Below, one piece after another: positions 9,035 through 20,057 of a stretch of DNA of 25,661 bases (its first letter is position 1; each line of letters opens with the position of its first letter). The position numbers were made by a program, and so were the translations under genes. The DNA is from Branchiostoma floridae (Eukaryota; Chordata; Leptocardii; Amphioxiformes; Branchiostomatidae): assembly GCF_000003815.2 (NCBI RefSeq), contig NC_049984.1, forward strand, positions 2,599,271 to 2,624,931, read 5' to 3'. Under the pieces are notes generated by a model. It ran no database searches. It saw only the letters and a list, made by a program, of their open reading frames with translations, and was not told the DNA's origin.

Positions 9035-9061
9035 AATCAACTTGTTTCCTTCTTGCCACAG

Positions 9062-9306
9062 AGTACTTCCCGATCGTGACGATCCCTCCAGGCGCCCGCA
9101 GCGTGCGAGTTGAGGAACTCAACATCTCCTCCAGCTACCTGGCCATCCGCGACCTCGAGGGGAAGTACTACCTCACCGGGGACTGGACCGTGGACTGGCC
9201 GGGCGAGTTCGACATCGGCGGGACCACCTTCCTGTACAGCAGGCCGTACAACGAGCCTGAGATGCTCACTGCGAAGGGGCCCACCAAGAAGGCAGTTGTC
9301 ATCGAG
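9062..9306 (+). CDS. ADAMTS16/18: ADAMTS16/18-like exon D: spacer domain
   Basis: This 245-nt exon starts after cttgccacag and ends at a strong donor (gag|gtaagg). It encodes most of the cysteine-free spacer: YFPIVTIPPGARSVRVEELN, ISSSYLAIRDLEGKYYLTGD, WTVDWPGEFDIGGTTFLYSR, then NEPEMLTAKGPTKKAVVIE. IP.GA.S..V.EL..SSSYLA and GPT are general spacer motifs. YYLTG.W..DWPGEF is the ADAMTS16/18-like block. NIS is a potential N-glycosylation site. In known ADAMTS proteins the spacer supplies substrate-binding exosites and matrix attachment. Codons are strongly G/C-ending, unlike the flanking introns. Confidence 0.95.
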
Positions 9307-10425
9307 GTAAGGCGTCTTATAATGTAAGACGTGTTTTACATCTGAAATCAAGCATCAGAGGAAGGAACTTGGAATCATCATGATAGTGCAGATGTATTTC
9401 TTTCAGGCTGAAATGGGAAAATGTGCAATTGCAAATCTTTGATATCATGGCTGAACTGCTCTTTTTGAGTGACAGTCATAATGGTCTATTACTCTTCTAA
9501 ATTCTGACCATGTTAGTCTGAAAGTGCTAGCAATCTCCAGTCAGGGGTTACATACAGGACAGTCATACTTCCAAACTGAAATGTACAGTGAAAGCAGGAA
9601 AGTTCCAAATGGATGACTTTCTGATAAATTGTCTGGGAAAGCAGCCGGGAATTTGTGAAGTGTGTTAAAAGCCTAATTGCTCGCTTGTGTCCCAAAGCAG
9701 TGAGGAATGCAGGAGACAAAGGGTGTGTGTTTGGAAGAAGTGAGCCTGTAAAACTATCAACAAACACTTCACTCACTTAGAACTTCTACTAAACTTCAGG
9801 GATGAGTTTTGCTGATTGACAAATGATTTTGCTATTCCAGCCAAGTTTTGCTTGAGGGGAATCAGATTTGGGCCTTCAAGCAACTTATTTCGTCTAAAGA
9901 ATGATCATGAGAAAGAAAAAAAAGACTCTGCTTGCAACATTGGCAGACTGTATGATCTGGATGATGAGAGAACTTTTGAAATTTTCTGCTGAACAAATAT
10001 TGTGTCAAAGTCATCTGCCTGGTCCCCAAGGTCACTTCCAAGATGGCCGCCATCCATGTGTGATAGACAGGCTAACATAGTGTTAATCCCTGTATAATTG
10101 ATGTCAGAGGCTGTTGTTGTAACAGTTAACTTCCTGAGCACACATTAGGACAACGTCTGAGCCGCCATCAAAGGCGTCACGTTGGTGGCTGGTGGTTTCG
10201 GCAGGCCGGCCCCGCTCAATGCCCCAGTGTTCCGCCCTTCCCCCCGTGATGGGATCATGTTCCTCTGTATATTTTTGGTTCGGACTGTCAGCCATTCACC
10301 ATCTCCAAACACAAGTACACGGGGTCACGACCCTGCTCACGGCACAATAACCAACGACAGGAGATTGTGTATAACCATCGATCACCTGAACGTGTGTGTA
10401 AACCGCCCCTCCAGGAGGTGAGGAA

Positions 10426-10775
10426 GGAAGTTTACCGAGAAGAGGGGGGGGGGGGTCTGTGGATGTACTTGCCTCATTCCTCGCAAAGATGCCATTGGCA
10501 TTGTGTACAGTATTTGACTTTTCTGTCTTAATTTCTGCAAAATTTGTTGGCATAACTCTACAAGTTGTTGATGGTTTGTGATGATATTTTGTATGTGGGT
10601 GGAAGTTTACATGGAAGAGGGGGGGTCTATGGAATCAGATTTACTTGCCTCATTCCTGCAAAGATGCCATTGGCATGGGGTATTTGACTTCTCTGTCTTT
10701 ATTTCTGCAAAAATGGTCGGCAAAACTCAAGAAGTTAGTGATGGTTTGTGATGATATTTGGTATATGTGGGTGGA
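10426..10775 (+). repeat. Tandem duplication, unit 175 bp
   Basis: Copy 1 starts at 10426 and copy 2 at 10601. Both begin ggaagtttac and share 'gaagaggggggg(n)tct.tgga', 'acttgcctcattcct', 'gcaaagatgccattggcat' and 'gatggtttgtgatgatattt'. Copy 1 has a 13-G run; copy 2 has a shorter one. Similarity is about 80 percent by eye. Confidence 0.85.
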
Positions 10776-10830
10776 TCTTTGGCCCTGCTTAGAGGAATTC
10801 AGTTAACATTGTTACATATGGTAGAGGACC

Positions 10831-10892
10831 ATAGTTGCCGTACATCGTACCAGTTACAATTGTTGTGCAAAAAAGTTCTTCTTCTATAAACA
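10831..10892 (+). repeat. Retroelement-like 3' tail, copy 2
   Basis: This matches 579-640 over about 60 bases (ttgccgtac, cgtacc, ttacaattgttgtgcaaaaa, agttcttcttctataaac). Here the AATAAA-like signal of copy 1 reads aaaaaa, so the copy is degraded. It suggests a dispersed element family present in two introns of the same gene. Confidence 0.55.
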
Positions 10893-11213
10893 TGGGACCA
10901 TTAGAAAATCAACTAGTTTATATAGACAAGATCTTCAGGATTTGCAGTTTCCAGTGCTCCGATGTAAAGGTACACCGGTTGCTGTTTAAGTCACTCATAT
11001 TGAGTATGACATGGAGCTAAGAAAATCTGCAAGCTTTTGCAATTTCAAACTTCCCAAGGAAGCAGTATCACCTTTAGTCTTTAAACATTTGTGTTCCTGA
11101 CTCCTCAAGGATTTGATGTTTCCACAGCAAAGCCAAACAACATGGTGGAGAAATGTAAAGATTTATTTTGGAGGGGGTCCTGTGAGGGCAGACGGGTGGT
11201 CCGCCCTTTTACA

Positions 11214-11580
11214 TGTGGTTGGGTCTGGCAGTCAGGTGGTCCTTGGGGTTCACTGCAGTAGGGCAGTGTACCAAAACATTACGAGTTAAGGAACCGGTCC
11301 GGACCTGTACCTGACAAATTTGACAAAGTAACCAGTGGTCTTCCAATGATGAAGGAAAATGGCTCGATCCTTCTTCAGATGGTTGGGTCTTGCAGTCAGG
11401 TGGTCCTTGGCGGGGTTCACTGCAGTAGGTTACAGTACCTAAACGTAACAAGTTTAGGAACCAGTCCAGAGGTCCGGACCTGTGCCGACCAATTTGACAA
11501 AGTAACCAGTGGTCTTCCAATGATGAAGGAAAATGTCTCGATCCTTCTTCAGACAGTTAAGCCTTGCAGTCAGATGGTCC
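11214..11580 (+). repeat. Tandem repeat, unit 164-174 bp, about 2.2 copies
   Basis: Units start at 11221 and 11385, with a partial third near 11559. Shared blocks are 'gtcaggtggtccttggggtt' (with a small indel), 'cactgcagtagg', 'tttgacaaagtaaccagtgg', 'tcttccaatgatgaaggaaa' and 'ctcgatccttcttcag'. Open frames on both strands repeat the same peptides because of the period and are not evidence of coding. Confidence 0.9.
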
Positions 11581-14367
11581 TGTTTTGTTTCGTCAATCAC
11601 GGTGACACTCCAGTCTGTTACTGTGTTAGTCATCTTGCTCTCCAAACTCCAAAGTAAAGAGGACCTGACTAAGCTTTAATTAAGATGGAACACCTAATTT
11701 GCGTTGCGTACAGTTCAGTCTGATATTTAGACTGTCAGTTTCCAACTCAGTTGCTCACTGTTCCTCACACATTCTGATGATACCTTAAATGTTCCTGAAA
11801 AAGTTTCCTGGGACAGCAAATAAGGGAAGGTCTCTATAATAAGAAAATTCTCACAATTAAAGTTTACCTTCCAAAGGCCAACCCCACCTGTTTTCCAAAT
11901 AGCATGGCTGCTCTCCGGGGCCTGTTTAGACGTTTTCACGACAGATTTGATACATTTTGTGTTCCCAACTTTAGTAACTAGGGGAGTTTTGAAGTCTTGT
12001 TTGCTGCATCTTAGTTCTCATACAAATGCAAACTAATGAAAAGAATTTCCCCAAATAATGCCTCCTCCTTTTTATAAGGTTTACAGGTTATAGATTCAGA
12101 AATTAGTAATTTTGCAGGCAACTTAATCCCTCTGCTGTCATCCAGACTTGTCTTGGCTGACCTATAAGTGTAGCAAACCTTGGCATCAAACAGTCCTGTA
12201 TTAGTTTATCTCCAAGTACACTGTTGACTCTACAGAAGGAACACTTGTAGATATTTTGATTCTAAACTTCCGTGTTTTCCTCTCAAGTAGGGCCTGGCAA
12301 TGAGCAGTACCAGGCTCAACTTTCTGGTTATCCAGGATTTCCAAGAACAACTGACCTACCAAACAGACCATGTTTATGTAGGCTCTTGAGAGGGCTTGGC
12401 GGTGTTTTGAAAATTGTTTTGAGTGACGTTCCTTTCTTTTGCGTACAGTGACAAGTTATACAAGTACGGCAGTTTGCTTAGTACAATGTTTATGTAAAGA
12501 AACCACAAAGGATGAAAGTTAGGTTGTAGAAAGAAGTGATTAAAAGTTTGAAAACAAGGCTAGTTCAAGGCTAGGAGAAAGAAAACATTTTCAAAAGCAA
12601 TGAATTCAAACTGGATTCTTTACGTAGAGACTCGAGCACAAGTTGGAGGTACTGTAGCTTAGATTTAAAGTCTATATGAACATGTGTGATTTTCCTTTCA
12701 ACTAAATTGTAGGGAATTTCTCTATGTAAGGGAAGACATCTGCACCTTTTGTAAATACAGGTGCTTCTCAAATGGCTGCAGCGATGCCGGGAAAGGCTCA
12801 GTTTGGGTAAATATTTGAGTTCATTCTCTAAACAGAAAAGTTTGACATGATTTGTGCCGGCAATATTGTGATACCGAGGCAAACAAGAGCGCAGGGCTGC
12901 AGCTTTCACGCCGGAGTATTTATAGCACAACTGTTTCTCCTGTGCAGTAAAACTAACAGGAATAAATGTCAGCGTGTCGGACTTGCTCCCATAAATATTT
13001 CCCGAGTGTTTCCTTCTTTTTTCCGTCACTGAAAGACACAAGGCAGCGGCATCTGAAGTACCTGTCATGTGTGTCGGGGCTCAGACTAACTTCTAACAAA
13101 GACCAGGCAGAGTTTGGATATACGATAGCCAGCTATCAAGACAACATGGCTTCTCTGTTAGGATCTGTATGCTTGTCATCTGCAGTTTATAAGAAGGCTG
13201 CTAGGAGGACTGTCATTGCTGGCATCTTTCATGACTCCTTGACATATTTCTTGGAGCTAGATCCAGTCTTTCTCAAAGGCTTCTTTCCCTCTGTATTTCC
13301 CCATAAGTAAAAGAGGGTCTCCTTGGGGTGTTCCAACAATGGTTAACACTGACTTCAGAAGAGCACCCTATGATATCATGCTGAAATCAAGGCAACAACG
13401 CAGAGTTTGGTCGTCTATGAATTATGTGAATTACAAATTACAGGAAATCAAAATAGGCTTCCTATACATATACATCTTACAGAAAAGAGCATGCAGACCC
13501 TCTAAAAAGGATTCATTGGGAACTTCCTAAGCCAGAATCCTGACACAAAACTCCACCACAGCCAGTGAAATAATAAACTCCTTGCCACGTGTAATCCCCT
13601 CCTGAAGAGGCAGCGTTGAGAGGCGGGTTAGGGCTGAGACTGACGAGTGTTTATAAAAATGACAGGACGTCAAACAACGGCCTATACACGTTAAAGATGG
13701 AGACATGCTGGCCAATTTTCCTGATAGCGCTCCTCGAAGAGCTGGTGCTCGGATGTTGTCAGCAAAGATTTACAAACGGAAGCAGGCTCTGTACAATGTC
13801 AGAATATGCAAACATATCTTGAGAACAACTGTTACAGTACATTTCTAATACGTTTGTCATTTGTGATTCGTACCAAAGTTTCCAATATACATTTGGCACA
13901 TTTTCCATTTGCATCTAGAGTTGAGATACCAGCATTAAAGATTCACTTGATAAATTGTAGTAATGACTTAACTTTTAGTACAAATCTTTATTGTATATGC
14001 TGCAGGAATAGCATAGAATCCAAGTCCTTTCTTTGTAAGTGCCAGGCTGTTTCGTGTATCATTTTCATGTATTATTAAAGGGAAAGGCACAAAATACACC
14101 ATTCTTCCTCACATCACAAGCTGCCACCGAAAAATCAAGACAATAGCCCGTCAAGGTCAGAAGATACAAATAAAGGAAGTTCTGCTGCAGTACCAATGTC
14201 ACATACTAGGGTGCCCAAAGTTGTCTTCTCAACATCTTACATACCAAATATCTTCAGACACAGACACACACACAGACACCAAAAAAATATATCTCCACAG
14301 GCACTTTTCAAGGAGATAAATATCTTGAGAGGTTTCTAAGACAGTGTTTTTCCCCTCCCACCTGTAG

Positions 14368-14509
14368 CTGCTGGTGCAAGGTGAGAACAAGGGCGTGGCG
14401 TACACCTACACGGTTCCGAAGCCGGCGAACGAGACGGAGAAGGAACCGGTGCCGAGCTACTACACCTGGAGCGCCGTGACGTCGCAGTGTTCCGCATCGT
14501 GCGGGGGAG
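14368..14509 (+). CDS. ADAMTS16/18: ADAMTS16/18-like exon E: end of spacer and start of TSR2
   Basis: Acceptor cacctgtag, donor gtgagc. The exon encodes LLVQGENKGVAYTYTVPKPA, then NETEKEPVPSYYTWSAVTSQ and CSASCGGG. L.QG.N.G.....Y..P is the usual spacer end in ADAMTS proteins. NET is a potential N-glycosylation site. TSR2 follows with the tryptophan of its W layer and CSASCGG, a match to the POFUT2 O-fucosylation motif CxxS/TCxxG. The exon starts in phase 0 and leaves one base. A break after CGGG agrees with exon F. Confidence 0.94.
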
Positions 14510-14571
14510 GTGAGCAGGGCTCGTGGTTACTTGTTTATTTCATCCATTCATCAAATGGCCAAGATCAAGTG

Positions 14572-14750
14572 GTCAGGAGTAATCTCCAAGCAGATCCTAC
14601 AATGGCATAAGCTGGCCAAGGAGTGTAGTCAGCCAAGAGGTGTCCATTTGCCATGTAGCGAAACACACTCCTAAGCCGGCTTCACTTCTCTGCCAGCTTT
14701 TGGATACTATATTATGCTACCGTAGGATCTGCTTGGAGATTAGTCAGGTG
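14572..14750. mobile_element. Non-autonomous DNA transposon (MITE) with 21-bp perfect TIRs and 8-bp target repeat
   Basis: Perfect 21-base terminal inverted repeats lie at 14580-14600 and 14722-14742 (taatctccaagcagatccta...). Further pairing inside includes aagctggc with gccagctt and aggagtgt with acactcct. The flanks are gtcaggag (14572-14579) and gtcaggtg (14743-14750), an 8-bp direct repeat with one mismatch. The first copy fits the nTnnnnAn preference of hAT target sites. The 163-bp element has no transposase. It sits 62 bases downstream of the exon E donor and just upstream of the SINE-like copy at 14793. Confidence 0.8.
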
Positions 14751-14792
14751 TTGAATACCTGTCAATTCTGGCAAGATGTAGTTTCCAGGTGC

Positions 14793-14940
14793 CTGACATC
14801 AGTTGGGGAGGTGAAAAGGCAACAGGAGGAGAGAGCTGGGCCCTGTCTTCCAATATTGTGCCCTAGACACAGTGTATAAAACTGCCCCTACGTCCTCAAA
14901 AAAATACTATGGGACTGCCTTAAGTTTATCTTTTTCATTT
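14793..14940 (+). repeat. SINE-like segment, second copy
   Basis: This matches the distal part of 4400-4680 in order: 'tgac.tcagttgggaggt', 'ggg(c/t)(t)ctg.c.tcc.ata.tgt(a/g)ccc', 'agacaca', 'cctcaaaa' and 'gggactgccttaagtttatc'. The proximal, tRNA-like part is not visible here. Similarity is moderate with several indels, so this is an old dispersed copy. Confidence 0.5.
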
Positions 14941-16160
14941 GTCCCAAGCCCTCAGATCATAGGACAGGAATCAATGAGTTATGATAAACAAAGAGATTTT
15001 TGATACTGATAGATGTTACGATATTAGTGTATCATGAAGCAACATGTAAAGCAACTGTAAAGCAACATGCAGCATTCTTCTTTACATGTACACTGGTCTC
15101 TCAAAAGACAAAGTCACCAAATAGGAGACTACATATGGAGTCACATTAACATTAGACACTCCTTGACACAGCTATGATTTTTGTTCTTACGCATTTTCAA
15201 TGTAGGCAAAAAGATTCAACATGATGTTTATCAGTTGCAAGCAAACATTTATTTTGGAAGACTTTTTGCTGTGCATTATAGCTTCAGCAGGCTGGTCGGA
15301 TACAATTCAAACTGTCCAACACTGATATAAAAGGCATGCCAAGATCAATCCCTTTGATATCAAATTCTCTAAATAAACTGTAGTGATAGAATGGCACAGG
15401 AAGTGCGATATAAAAGCACAGTTTAATGAAAACAGTTCCGACCAAACCTTTTGTCGAAATGTCTCTAACGGAAATCACCCCATTAACCCGATGGGGTCAC
15501 GTCTCCGCCCAGACCTCTGCTGTTTTTTCTGGTCCATATTTACACAACAAGCCCCGTTCATAGGTGATTATTTACACGAGAAACCTGCTCGGAACATCCG
15601 TCGTCACCTGTTGGCTCGACTCGTGCCGATTGTTCGGCGAACGCGCCGAAACGCGGTCGTAGCGAACAGCACAATGGACCGACTGTGTGCCTTGGACAAA
15701 ACGGCACGACGACAATCCCTTTTTCTTGTCGTGTTTTCATATTTTCTGTCAGCACTCCGGGAGTGGGTGCTGTTTGGGGGATGCCATCGCGCACAAACAG
15801 GGAGGGGGGGGGGACAATGCGGGACCTGTTCCGCCGTTTGTGTCCACCAAATGGCCCTTTTCACTGCTTAAGTGAGACCCGTTATTACAGAAGGTTGCCA
15901 CACGGACAGGGCTGTCACTTTGTTTAGGGTTTGCGGTAAGAAAGGTGCATGTGGTTGGTCTGAGGAATAAAAAGGAAATGATCTTGTGCTCAATTCTATC
16001 ATTTTATTTTGTGTGACCACACACAGTAAAATGTTCGGAAAGACATTTGAAATTGATAAAGTCAAATCTACCCGGAAAGACTACACAGGGGACCGATAAA
16101 ATCCGGTCTTTGTGGACAGGTGGCCACTGTAGTATAGATAGGATCCTTCAATGGGATAAT

Positions 16161-16455
16161 TATTTAAGAGACCACCAAAAAGTGGTCACAATGACCAATT
16201 GGTCACAGGTCCTTAAATGTAGTGTTCACTAGACTAAGTATGAATTTGACTGTAAATTTGTCCAAAATCTGAACTTTCTCGCCAGTTAGGATGTACATGT
16301 AGTTGGTTTAGATTATCTAAGAGACTACCAAAAAGTGGAATCACAAAGACCATCTGCTCACAGGTCCTTATGTGGTGCTCACTAATATACTGTAGCTTTG
16401 ACTGTTAATATGTCTAAAATCTTTCTCGCCAGCTTGGCTGTTAGATGGTTTGAAA
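16161..16455 (+). repeat. Tandem repeat, unit 153 bp, two copies
   Basis: Unit starts at 16161 and 16314 (tat.taagaga.(c/t)accaaaaa, gtgg). They share 'tcaca..gacca', 'tcacaggtcctta', 'tg(t/c)tcacta', 'tttgactgt', 'tgtc.aaaatct' and 'tttctcgccag'. The flanking 16080-16160 contains 'tctttgtggacaggtggcca', which resembles related amphioxus repeats. Confidence 0.75.
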
Positions 16456-17852
16456 TCGAAGATCATGAACTACTATTCCCCCCACACATTTGTTCCACAC
16501 ACAGTTAAGTTACCTGACAAATCTACTCACACACCCCTCCAGTAACCGCACCCCCCTGCCATGTGTCTGTGTTTGTTGTGGTTTGCGGGGTTTGCCCCAA
16601 ACAGGAGTATTGTTCACAGTAAGCCGAGTAGTGTTTGGTTTTCCTGTCCGGCGGCTGGCGGTAATACAAGAAGTCCTGACTTTCCCCTTTCTGACAGCAA
16701 AAAGCAACGTGTTCCTCAGTATTTGTCGGTTGATGTTCTTACTAAGAAAACTTTTTAGGATTACTTTTAGCAAAGTTCAGGATAACTTTTACCAAGTTTA
16801 GCAAAAAAATCCTTTTTTCAACCTTAATTTCACTTTAATGCAGTGGAACTCATTGTCATAAAACACAATACCGGTAGAAAACTCCTCATAAAATACAGGC
16901 TACAGGGAGTGAAAAATGCAGGACTGGTGTGTCAAGTAGTGTAGAGTGAGCTTATTATCTAATGTTGACTGAATATTTTCCTTTAGACATGCATGTACCT
17001 TTACCATTGTAAAAAAATTTCTTATTTCTTCATATACCTGAAATTTTCTTTACTCTGTAAGATATATGGTCAACAATTCAAGAAAGATATAACTGAGAAG
17101 AAGTTAACTTCAGAGGTCAGAGTTTTCAAGCCCTTCACCTGGCCCCTTCCTCAAGGGCAAAGGGTCAAAGTGATCAGTGCCCCCCTCCCACAGCACACCA
17201 TTTGTCCAAACATCCCTTTATCACCCCAAGTAGTTTTTTCTAAATGTTCCTTAATTCCTGTTTGGTAAACAATGGGTCATTTGTCCCGGACAAGGACTGT
17301 CTCAAGTCCCACGGGCAGTTCCTTAAAGGAGTTGTCCGGATGTCTTTGTGCCTGTTGAGACGAAGCAGTTAATCTGTCGTCTGATGATGTTGTGACAACA
17401 GGAAGGAATGCAGGCACCTGTCATGGCGGCAGCGGACACCCAATACCTCCTTAGCGTACCTAATTAACGAAGGTTAGGTGATCTGTGGGGGAAAAAAAGG
17501 AAAGTGTTTGCTCAGCTGACCTCACCTGTGGGGAACACCTGCCCCTAGAACAGGTGAAAACCTCGCTCCGCTGAGGTGGCAACTTTTCAGAGTCAAACTT
17601 TGAGGTCACGTTTCGTTTCCATGTCTGTGTAGAGGCAGCTGACAAATTGGGCCAAACAAGACAGGAATCCGTGATATGTTGTTGCCTGGCAACTCGTCAG
17701 GTGTGGGGATGCGAGAGTGAGGAGACGGAGCTAGCGGTTGTGGGCTTGCCTCAAAGAACTCGATAAAAAATGCAAAAGAACAGAAATATGAAGGAGCTTA
17801 TAAATTGCCAGGTACACAAATGAAGTTTAGACATCCAGAAAGGAAATGTTTT

Positions 17853-17955
17853 AGTTTTGTAAACGGTCAGACGTTTCAGACTGGGAAAGTCACCATCAGT
17901 GTCACTAATGGAAGACAAGGGATGCTGTCTGAAACATGTGACAGTCTACAAAACT
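17853..17955. repeat. Inverted repeat of 28-bp arms (possible MITE relic)
   Basis: The left arm at 17853-17880 (agttttgtaaacggtcagac, gtttcaga) pairs with the right arm at 17928-17955 (tctgaaacatgtgacagtct, acaaaact), with about five mismatches. The loop is 47 bases. No clear target duplication is seen. Confidence 0.65.
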
Positions 17956-18390
17956 TATTAACATTTGCTTGAGCATACTTTTGTATTGCGTGTAGATTGC
18001 AAGGTTTCAAAATTCTGACATGACTGCAAACCTTCAAGTTCAAGTAGTGGTGTCGTTTTCAAGATGTTCCCTCAATGTTAGTAATTAGTAGGAGAATGGT
18101 TTATTTCTTGCTCTCTGACAGCCAAGATGTGTCTCAAGATATGATAAAAATTTGAAGATAATTTGTTGCTTTTTTTAAGAAAAGGCCTATGAACTCTCTC
18201 CCCTTCCTCAGCAGCCATCTGCACAGCTCCTGCGATGTTTTCCCCCACAGGAAGTGGCAAACTGCGTCGCCACACTGCTAACGTTTGTGCCCGGTGTTGT
18301 ACATTTGTTTTCACGGACAAACACCGAGCATTGGCCGGACATGTGCGACAGATGGGCTGATCGCCTGGACAAATTTCTGTCCAAATTCTG

Positions 18391-18633
18391 CCTTAGGCCA
18401 CACCAATTTGATTTGTTGGTTCACGGATTTAAAAAAAAATGCTTAACTGAAAAAAAAAACATCATGAAAACAAAGCCAGAGGACCAGTGCCTTCAGGTGC
18501 ACTCAGGTTTATGGAGTGGACATGTTCATATTCAAGTTTTCCTACCTGCCTGTTGCATTTGTGATGTCTGCTTGGTATATTTTCAATTTGAAAAATCCCT
18601 GAACCAACATATTTGAATTGGTGTGGCCTAAGG
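18391..18633. mobile_element. TIR element (MITE-like), complete copy
   Basis: The left end ccttaggccacaccaatttg, then atttgttggttcacggattt, is the near-perfect reverse complement of the right end (aaatccctgaaccaacatat, then ttgaattggtgtggcctaagg). The ends carry TA just outside ggccacaccaatt, which fits a TA-target DNA transposon. The element is 243 bp and has no transposase. Fragments of the same family occur at 19328-19358 (right end) and 24157-24216 (left end). Confidence 0.75.
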
Positions 18634-19327
18634 AGAGATAGATTTTCAGTATTTTAGAAAAGAAAATCTCCTGAGATTCTTAAAAGGCTAACTTCAACTG
18701 ACGAACCAAAAGGCAGGAAAGGATGTTAAAAACTTGCTTTCTGCAAAAAGCTGCATTTTTTGAAAGCTTTGTACTTGGTTTCAAAAGCTATTAATAGAAG
18801 AAGTGGGCCAAAAGACTCCCTTAAATGATAAACATTTGGGTGTTGTTCTTGTTGTCCAATATTTGAACACAATTAGCTAAGTTTAGGCCGTGCTACCGTT
18901 AGTTTGAAAATGAGGGGGGGCAAACTCATTGCTCAAGCCGGCGGCTCAGAAGCCTGGAGGAGGCTGGCAGGCTAAACCATTTTTAAATGAGGCCACAACA
19001 AATCATTTCCTTGGTTGTCAGACATTCAAAAAGTAAAGTAAATTTGCAAGAGGTCAAGGTGATAACAGGGTTTGGAGGTCAGTTCAGTTCAGTCCCTCCA
19101 GATGACTCTGTCACGCATGACACTGACAGATGTGATCATGAGGTCCCTGTCTTGTAGACCAACATCCTTCTCTATCAACCTCCTAAGGGTCTGGGAAGGA
19201 TTGGGAGGAAAACTTAAATCCTAGTTAATGCATATTCACTCTATGAAACTGTGTATTCCTTAGGGTATAGACTTTCCTCTGTTTTTATGTTGGGTTTTTA
19301 AGGTCAGCAACATGTTTTTGAAATCCT

Positions 19328-19358
19328 TGAACCAAAGAATTGAATCATTGTGGCCTAA
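19328..19358. repeat. Right-end fragment of the 18391-18633 element family
   Basis: The string tgaaccaaagaattgaatca, then ttgtggcctaa, matches the right terminus of the complete copy (tgaaccaacatatttgaatt, then ggtgtggcctaa) with a few changes. No matching left end was found nearby. Confidence 0.5.
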
Positions 19359-19821
19359 TCCAGTTCACCAGTTCAGAGGATTTTATGTTAGAAACAACCA
19401 AGTAAAAGGGGATATACTTAGACTTTATAGAGCTGAAGAAAATCCAAACTTCCTCCCGTGACACCTTAAGACTTTGTAAACCGTTGAGCACGTACAAGCC
19501 TGAAGACCTACCAGACAGTTTACACAGCAGCACTTCAGTTTACGTTTCAGCCTCCTTTGAAGCGGCTTTGAAGACAGTGTATCTCTCAGAAGTGCATCCC
19601 TCGAGAGGGACATGTCTGTGTCTTGAGAAGCCGAGAAGTTTTCCTTAGCCGGTACTCCAGAAAGACACACCTGCATCACTTCTGAAGGTTACAAACTGAA
19701 GACGTCTGGAGAAAAAACAACACCTTGTCTCTGTTTGTATATATACATAAGGCCTTGCACATATAATTACATGTATCACACCTGATTTTAACACGTTTCC
19801 ACAAAAAAATTTACTTTTAGT

Positions 19822-19965
19822 GGTGGTCACTTGCACAGGTTTGACTGTATATCAATGGCCAGGTGGTACTTACATAAATGTATGTAGAGGTGGTCACCTG
19901 TACAGGTTTGACTGTATATCAATGGCCAGGTGGTACTTAATGTAGAGGTGGTCAATTGCGCAGGT
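19822..19965 (+). repeat. Tandem repeat, unit 58-67 bp, about 2.3 copies
   Basis: The block ggtggtcac.tg.acaggtt, then tgactgtatatcaatggccaggtggtactta, starts at 19822 and 19889. A shorter third copy (ggtggtcaattgcgcaggtt) starts at 19947. The first two are nearly identical over about 50 bases, so the duplication is recent. Confidence 0.85.
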
Positions 19966-20057
19966 TTTATCGTATACTGACAAAGACCTGCTAGGGTTCA
20001 CTGGTCCTGTTGCTCCCACGTGTGCATAGAAAAATCGCATTAAGCTATACTGAACAC

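Larger units (their letters stand above)
8210..9061 (+). other. Intron C-D
   Basis: A GT (gtgagg) to AG (cttgccacag) intron of 852 bases. Most of it is a 315-bp tandem duplication (8257-8850), a probable inserted repeat (about 8851-9004) and a degenerate copy of the exon D start (9009-9034). Little unique sequence remains. Confidence 0.85.
9307..14367 (+). other. Intron D-E (5.1 kb)
   Basis: A GT (gtaagg) to AG (ccacctgtag) intron. It contains a two-copy repeat (10426-10775), a retroelement-like tail (10831-10892) and a repeat of about 2.2 copies (11214-11580). The stretches 9307-10420 and 11580-14367 look like unique intronic DNA, apart from a short CA-rich tract near 14260-14280. A 165-codon frame on the minus strand (12571-13068) has no recognisable features. 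Confidence 0.85.

Noticed and set aside
11209-11657. Open frames of about 100 codons on both strands with internally repeated peptides
   Set aside because: They follow the 164-174-bp tandem repeat and have no initiation or splice context.
12571-13068. Minus-strand open frame of 165 codons, the longest single frame in the window
   Set aside because: It lies in intron D-E, has no recognisable domain, no splice context and a composition like the surrounding AT-rich intron. A frame of this length is plausible by chance in 25 kb.
15383-15871. Plus-strand open frame of 162 codons with overlapping minus-strand frames
   Set aside because: The region is GC-richer and open in several frames on both strands, which is what low stop density produces. 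No family pattern was recognised. It could be conserved non-coding DNA, but nothing in the sequence shows this.
18254-18616. Plus-strand frame of 120 codons overlapping the TIR element
   Set aside because: Half of it lies inside the 243-bp non-coding inverted-repeat element. There is no transposase-like motif such as a DDE triad region.
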